The notes under the pieces: model-generated
Database searches by the model: none
Told to the model about the DNA's origin: nothing
The model's input: the letters and a program-made list of their open reading frames with translations, nothing else
Made by a program: the position numbers and the translations under genes
NCBI GenBank assembly: GCA_964630795.1
Contig: CAZVWF010000012.1
Span: forward strand, 1-44,433
DNA: 44,433 bases
Direction of reading: 5' to 3'
Source: SZUA-117 sp964630795
GTDB taxonomy: Bacteria > Pseudomonadota > Gammaproteobacteria > Steroidobacterales > Woeseiaceae
Shown: one piece after another, positions 42,711-44,433 of the stretch
Layout of the letters: each line of letters opens with the position of its first letter
Numbering within the stretch: position 1 is the first letter of the stretch

Positions 42711-43910
42711 ATGACAAGTATCAAAGAACAACTCGCCGAACTGAGCCGCGGCGCCGACGAGATCCTTCCCGACGGAGGGCTGGAGGCAAAGCTAAAGCAA
42801 AATCGCCCCTTGAACATCAAGGTGGGCTTCGATCCCACCGCGCCTGACCTGCATGTGGGGCATACGGTCGTCATCAATAAAATGCGGCAATTCCAGGAGT
42901 ACGGTCACAACGTCGTTTTCCTGATTGGGGACTTCACGGGTCTCATTGGTGATCCGAGCGGCAGGGATGCAACGCGGCCTCCGTTGACGCCTGAGCAGAT
43001 CAATGAAAACGCCACCACTTATAAAGAGCAGGTTTTCAAGATTCTCGATCCCGAGAAGACGGTCATCGATTTCAACTCGCGCTGGCTGGGCGAACTGGGC
43101 TCCGACGGCTTGATCAAGCTTGCGTCGCGTTACACCGTGGCCCGCATGCTGGAGAGAGACGACTTTTCGAAGCGATTCGCGGCCGGCCAGTCAATCGCCG
43201 TTCACGAGTTTCTGTACCCGCTGGCCCAGGCTTATGATTCCGTGGCACTAAAAACTGATGTCGAAATGGGCGGCACCGATCAGAAATTCAACCTGCTTGT
43301 CGGTCGGCACATACAACAGAGTTTCGACCTCGAACCACAAATCGTCCTGACAATGCCGTTACTCGAAGGTTTGGACGGTGTCCAAAAGATGTCGAAAACT
43401 TATGACAATTACATCGGTATCACGGATACGCCGGGTGAAATGTTCGGCAAGGTTATGAAGACATCCGACGAACTCATGTGGCGATACTACGAGCTGTTAA
43501 GTTTTCGGCCATTGAAAGAGATCGAGACATTCAGGGCCGAGATCGAAGCTGGCAAGAATCCCCGCGACGTCAAATTCGAGCTCGCGATGGAGATTACAGC
43601 CCGCTTCCACGACAAGACGGCTGCAGAGGCGGCGAAAGTCGAATTCATTGCGCGATTCCAGAAAGGCGCGATGCCGGTCGACATGGAAGAACTATCCGTC
43701 GCGAGCAAGGACGGTAGCCTGGGTATCGCACACCTCTTGAAAGAGGCGGGGCTCGTCAGCAGCACATCCGAGGCATTCCGGATGATTGATCAGGGCGCTG
43801 TTCGTATCGATGGTGAGCGCATTCAGGACCGTGGCATCGAGATCGATGCCGGCACCGAGCACATTTACCAGGTTGGAAAACGCAAGTTTGCTAAAGTCAG
43901 GCTGAACTGA
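42711..43910 (+). CDS. tyrS: Tyrosyl-tRNA synthetase
   Basis: This 399-residue class I synthetase charges tRNA-Tyr. It has the HIGH motif as HVGH (48-51), the KMSKS loop as KMSKT (226-230), TRPPLTPEQI and NSRWLGELG segments typical of the TyrZ-like branch, and a C-terminal S4 RNA-binding domain (from about 335, AHLLKEAGLVSSTSEAFRMI). I use the ATG at 42711 (MTSIKEQLAEL), where homology begins; the frame is open back to 42630. The rRNA operon follows about 130 bases downstream on the same strand. Confidence 0.96.
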   Translation: MTSIKEQLAELSRGADEILPDGGLEAKLKQNRPLNIKVGFDPTAPDLHVGHTVVINKMRQFQEYGHNVVFLIGDFTGLIGDPSGRDATRPPLTPEQINENATTYKEQVFKILDPEKTVIDFNSRWLGELGSDGLIKLASRYTVARMLERDDFSKRFAAGQSIAVHEFLYPLAQAYDSVALKTDVEMGGTDQKFNLLVGRHIQQSFDLEPQIVLTMPLLEGLDGVQKMSKTYDNYIGITDTPGEMFGKVMKTSDELMWRYYELLSFRPLKEIETFRAEIEAGKNPRDVKFELAMEITARFHDKTAAEAAKVEFIARFQKGAMPVDMEELSVASKDGSLGIAHLLKEAGLVSSTSEAFRMIDQGAVRIDGERIQDRGIEIDAGTEHIYQVGKRKFAKVRLN

Positions 43911-43928
43911 ATTCAATAAAAACAATAA

Positions 43929-43945
43929 GTTAGATGAAATCTAAT
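43929..43945. repeat. Short inverted repeat after tyrS
   Basis: TTAGAT-gaa-ATCTAA is a perfect six-base inverted repeat about 20 bases after the tyrS stop. It lacks a following T-run, so its role as a terminator is doubtful. Confidence 0.4.
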
Positions 43946-44007
43946 CGCGCTGTCCCGCCCGGATTCACAGGGCCCAGCCGGGCTGCGCACATTATTGAAA
44001 TTATTTG

Positions 44008-44035
44008 TTGACCAAGCGAAATCCATCGCTATAAT
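44008..44035 (+). promoter_or_regulatory. rRNA operon promoter
   Basis: TTGACC at 44008-44013 and a perfect TATAAT at 44030-44035 are separated by 16 bases. Directly upstream is an AT-rich stretch that could act as an UP element (43991-44007), and a GC-rich discriminator follows (GCGCTGC), as expected for stringently controlled rrn P1 promoters. Transcription should start near 44042, about 330 bases before 16S rRNA. Confidence 0.8.
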
Positions 44036-44048
44036 GCGCTGCTCGCTG

Positions 44049-44064
44049 AGGGAACGGTGTCCCT
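44049..44064 (+). promoter_or_regulatory. Hairpin at the 5' end of the rrn transcript
   Basis: AGGGA-acggtg-TCCCT forms a five-base-pair stem within about ten bases of the predicted start site. It could protect the 5' end or act as part of the antitermination leader. Confidence 0.4.
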
Positions 44065-44232
44065 TGGCCAGACCCCGAAAATCAAGACTAAGCAGGCACC
44101 TTTGGGCTGTCATTTAGGCCCGCTTGGCCTGTATACTTGTGGGTCTGCCCAAACCTCAAGCACCGGACGCATGTGGGCTGTTGATCTCGGATCGACGGTT
44201 CGGCAAGTGGCCGGTTTTGGCTGTTTGGGGAT

Positions 44233-44280
44233 CGCTCTTTAACAATGTAATCAGATAATTTGTGTGGGTGCTCGCGTTGA
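44233..44280 (+). promoter_or_regulatory. rrn antitermination leader (boxA and boxC)
   Basis: CGCTCTTTAACA (44233-44244) matches boxA, the NusB/NusE site. The following AATCAGATAATTTGTGTGGG and GCTCG resemble the boxC-containing leader of E. coli rrn operons almost base for base. Confidence 0.85.
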
Positions 44281-44336
44281 CGTTTGCAATAGGCAAAATC
44301 AAACGTGAGAACCAACCTAAATTCTAAGTAATTTAG
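44280..44336 (+). other. Two stem-loops in the 16S leader
   Basis: ACGTTTG/CAAACGT (44280-44306, 7 bp) and CTAAATT/AATTTAG (44317-44336, 7 bp) lie between the antitermination leader and 16S. They are probably part of precursor folding or processing; the partner of the long RNase III stem would be beyond the window. Confidence 0.5.
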
Positions 44337-44374
44337 AGTGGGGATTGCGTTCTTCAAGATAAGCTCATAGCTTT

Positions 44375-44433
44375 CAAGTGAAGAGTTTGATCCTGGCTCA
44401 GATTGAACGCTGGCGGCATGCCTAACACATGCA
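44375..44433 (+). rRNA. rrs: 16S ribosomal RNA, 5' end only
   Basis: GAAGAGTTTGATCCTGGCTC (from 44380) and the following AGATTGAACGCTGGCGGC are the universal start of bacterial 16S rRNA; the mature 5' end should be near 44375. The gene continues past the window. Only about 59 bases are present, too few to identify the organism. Confidence 0.97.

Noticed and set aside
1..44433. CRISPR arrays, insertion sequences, prophage genes or tRNA genes
   Set aside because: No repeat-spacer pattern, transposase, integrase or tRNA-like cloverleaf was seen on reading both strands by eye.

Overview
This window looks like a chromosomal segment of a GC-rich gammaproteobacterium, probably a free-living or marine lineage related to the Pseudomonas/Xanthomonas side of the class. 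I could not place it more precisely; a Woeseia-like lineage is only a guess. The evidence is gene content and order: ruvX-yqgE-tonB-gshB next to pilGHIJ-chpA-chpC, ampD-ampE, a T-protein TyrA, ErpA, RppH, and an anmK - M23 peptidase - tyrS - rrn order. From memory, two of these blocks match Pseudomonas aeruginosa (pyrB to chpC, and erpA/anmK/M23/tyrZ/16S). A run of 100 N at 36440-36539 and an end just inside a 16S gene suggest a draft scaffold that breaks at an rRNA operon.

Layout. 1-3284: the start of a large secreted beta-propeller protein with Asp-box repeats, cut by the window edge. 3687-7606: a minus-strand group with ACC deaminase, a PyrK-like electron-transfer subunit, PyrB, RuvX and YqgE. 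7675-9748: a TonB-type protein and glutathione synthetase. 9984-18552: a Chp/Pil chemosensory operon for type IV pili (PilG, PilH, PilI, a minimal PilJ, the giant hybrid kinase ChpA and ChpC), with no methyltransferase or methylesterase. 18577-24936: RsmE, AmpD, AmpE and cobalamin genes (BtuF, a PduO-type adenosyltransferase, BtuD), mixed with an inositol-monophosphatase-family enzyme and a PhzF-family protein. 25194-25695: an AT-rich intergenic stretch. 25696-31042: a TolB-like propeller/amidohydrolase fusion that has lost its metal ligands, a CPXCG zinc-ribbon protein, PdxH, a cytosolic gamma-glutamyltransferase-like enzyme and class III alcohol dehydrogenase. 31197-36185: TyrA, BtuC, RppH, HemJ, a coiled-coil membrane protein, bactofilin and ErpA. 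36186-39888: convergent ppx and ppk (polyphosphate turnover). 39932-43910: AnmK, an M23 peptidoglycan peptidase and TyrS. 43911-44433: an rRNA promoter, antitermination leader and the first bases of 16S rRNA.

The most interesting item is non-coding. On the minus strand at 25194-25424 a near-perfect sigma-54 (-24/-12) promoter precedes a transcript of about 205 nt. The transcript has no ATG, carries nine consecutive AAN triplets (an Hfq distal-face type motif) and ends in a strong intrinsic terminator. Upstream are three copies of TGTC(G/T)(T/G)CAC, which may be enhancer sites. I read this as a candidate sigma-54-dependent, Hfq-binding small RNA.

Other themes are peptidoglycan recycling (AmpD, AmpE, AnmK, M23 peptidase), glutathione metabolism (GshB, GGT-like, glutathione-dependent formaldehyde dehydrogenase), and cobalamin uptake with all three BtuCDF parts present but scattered over 12.5 kb.
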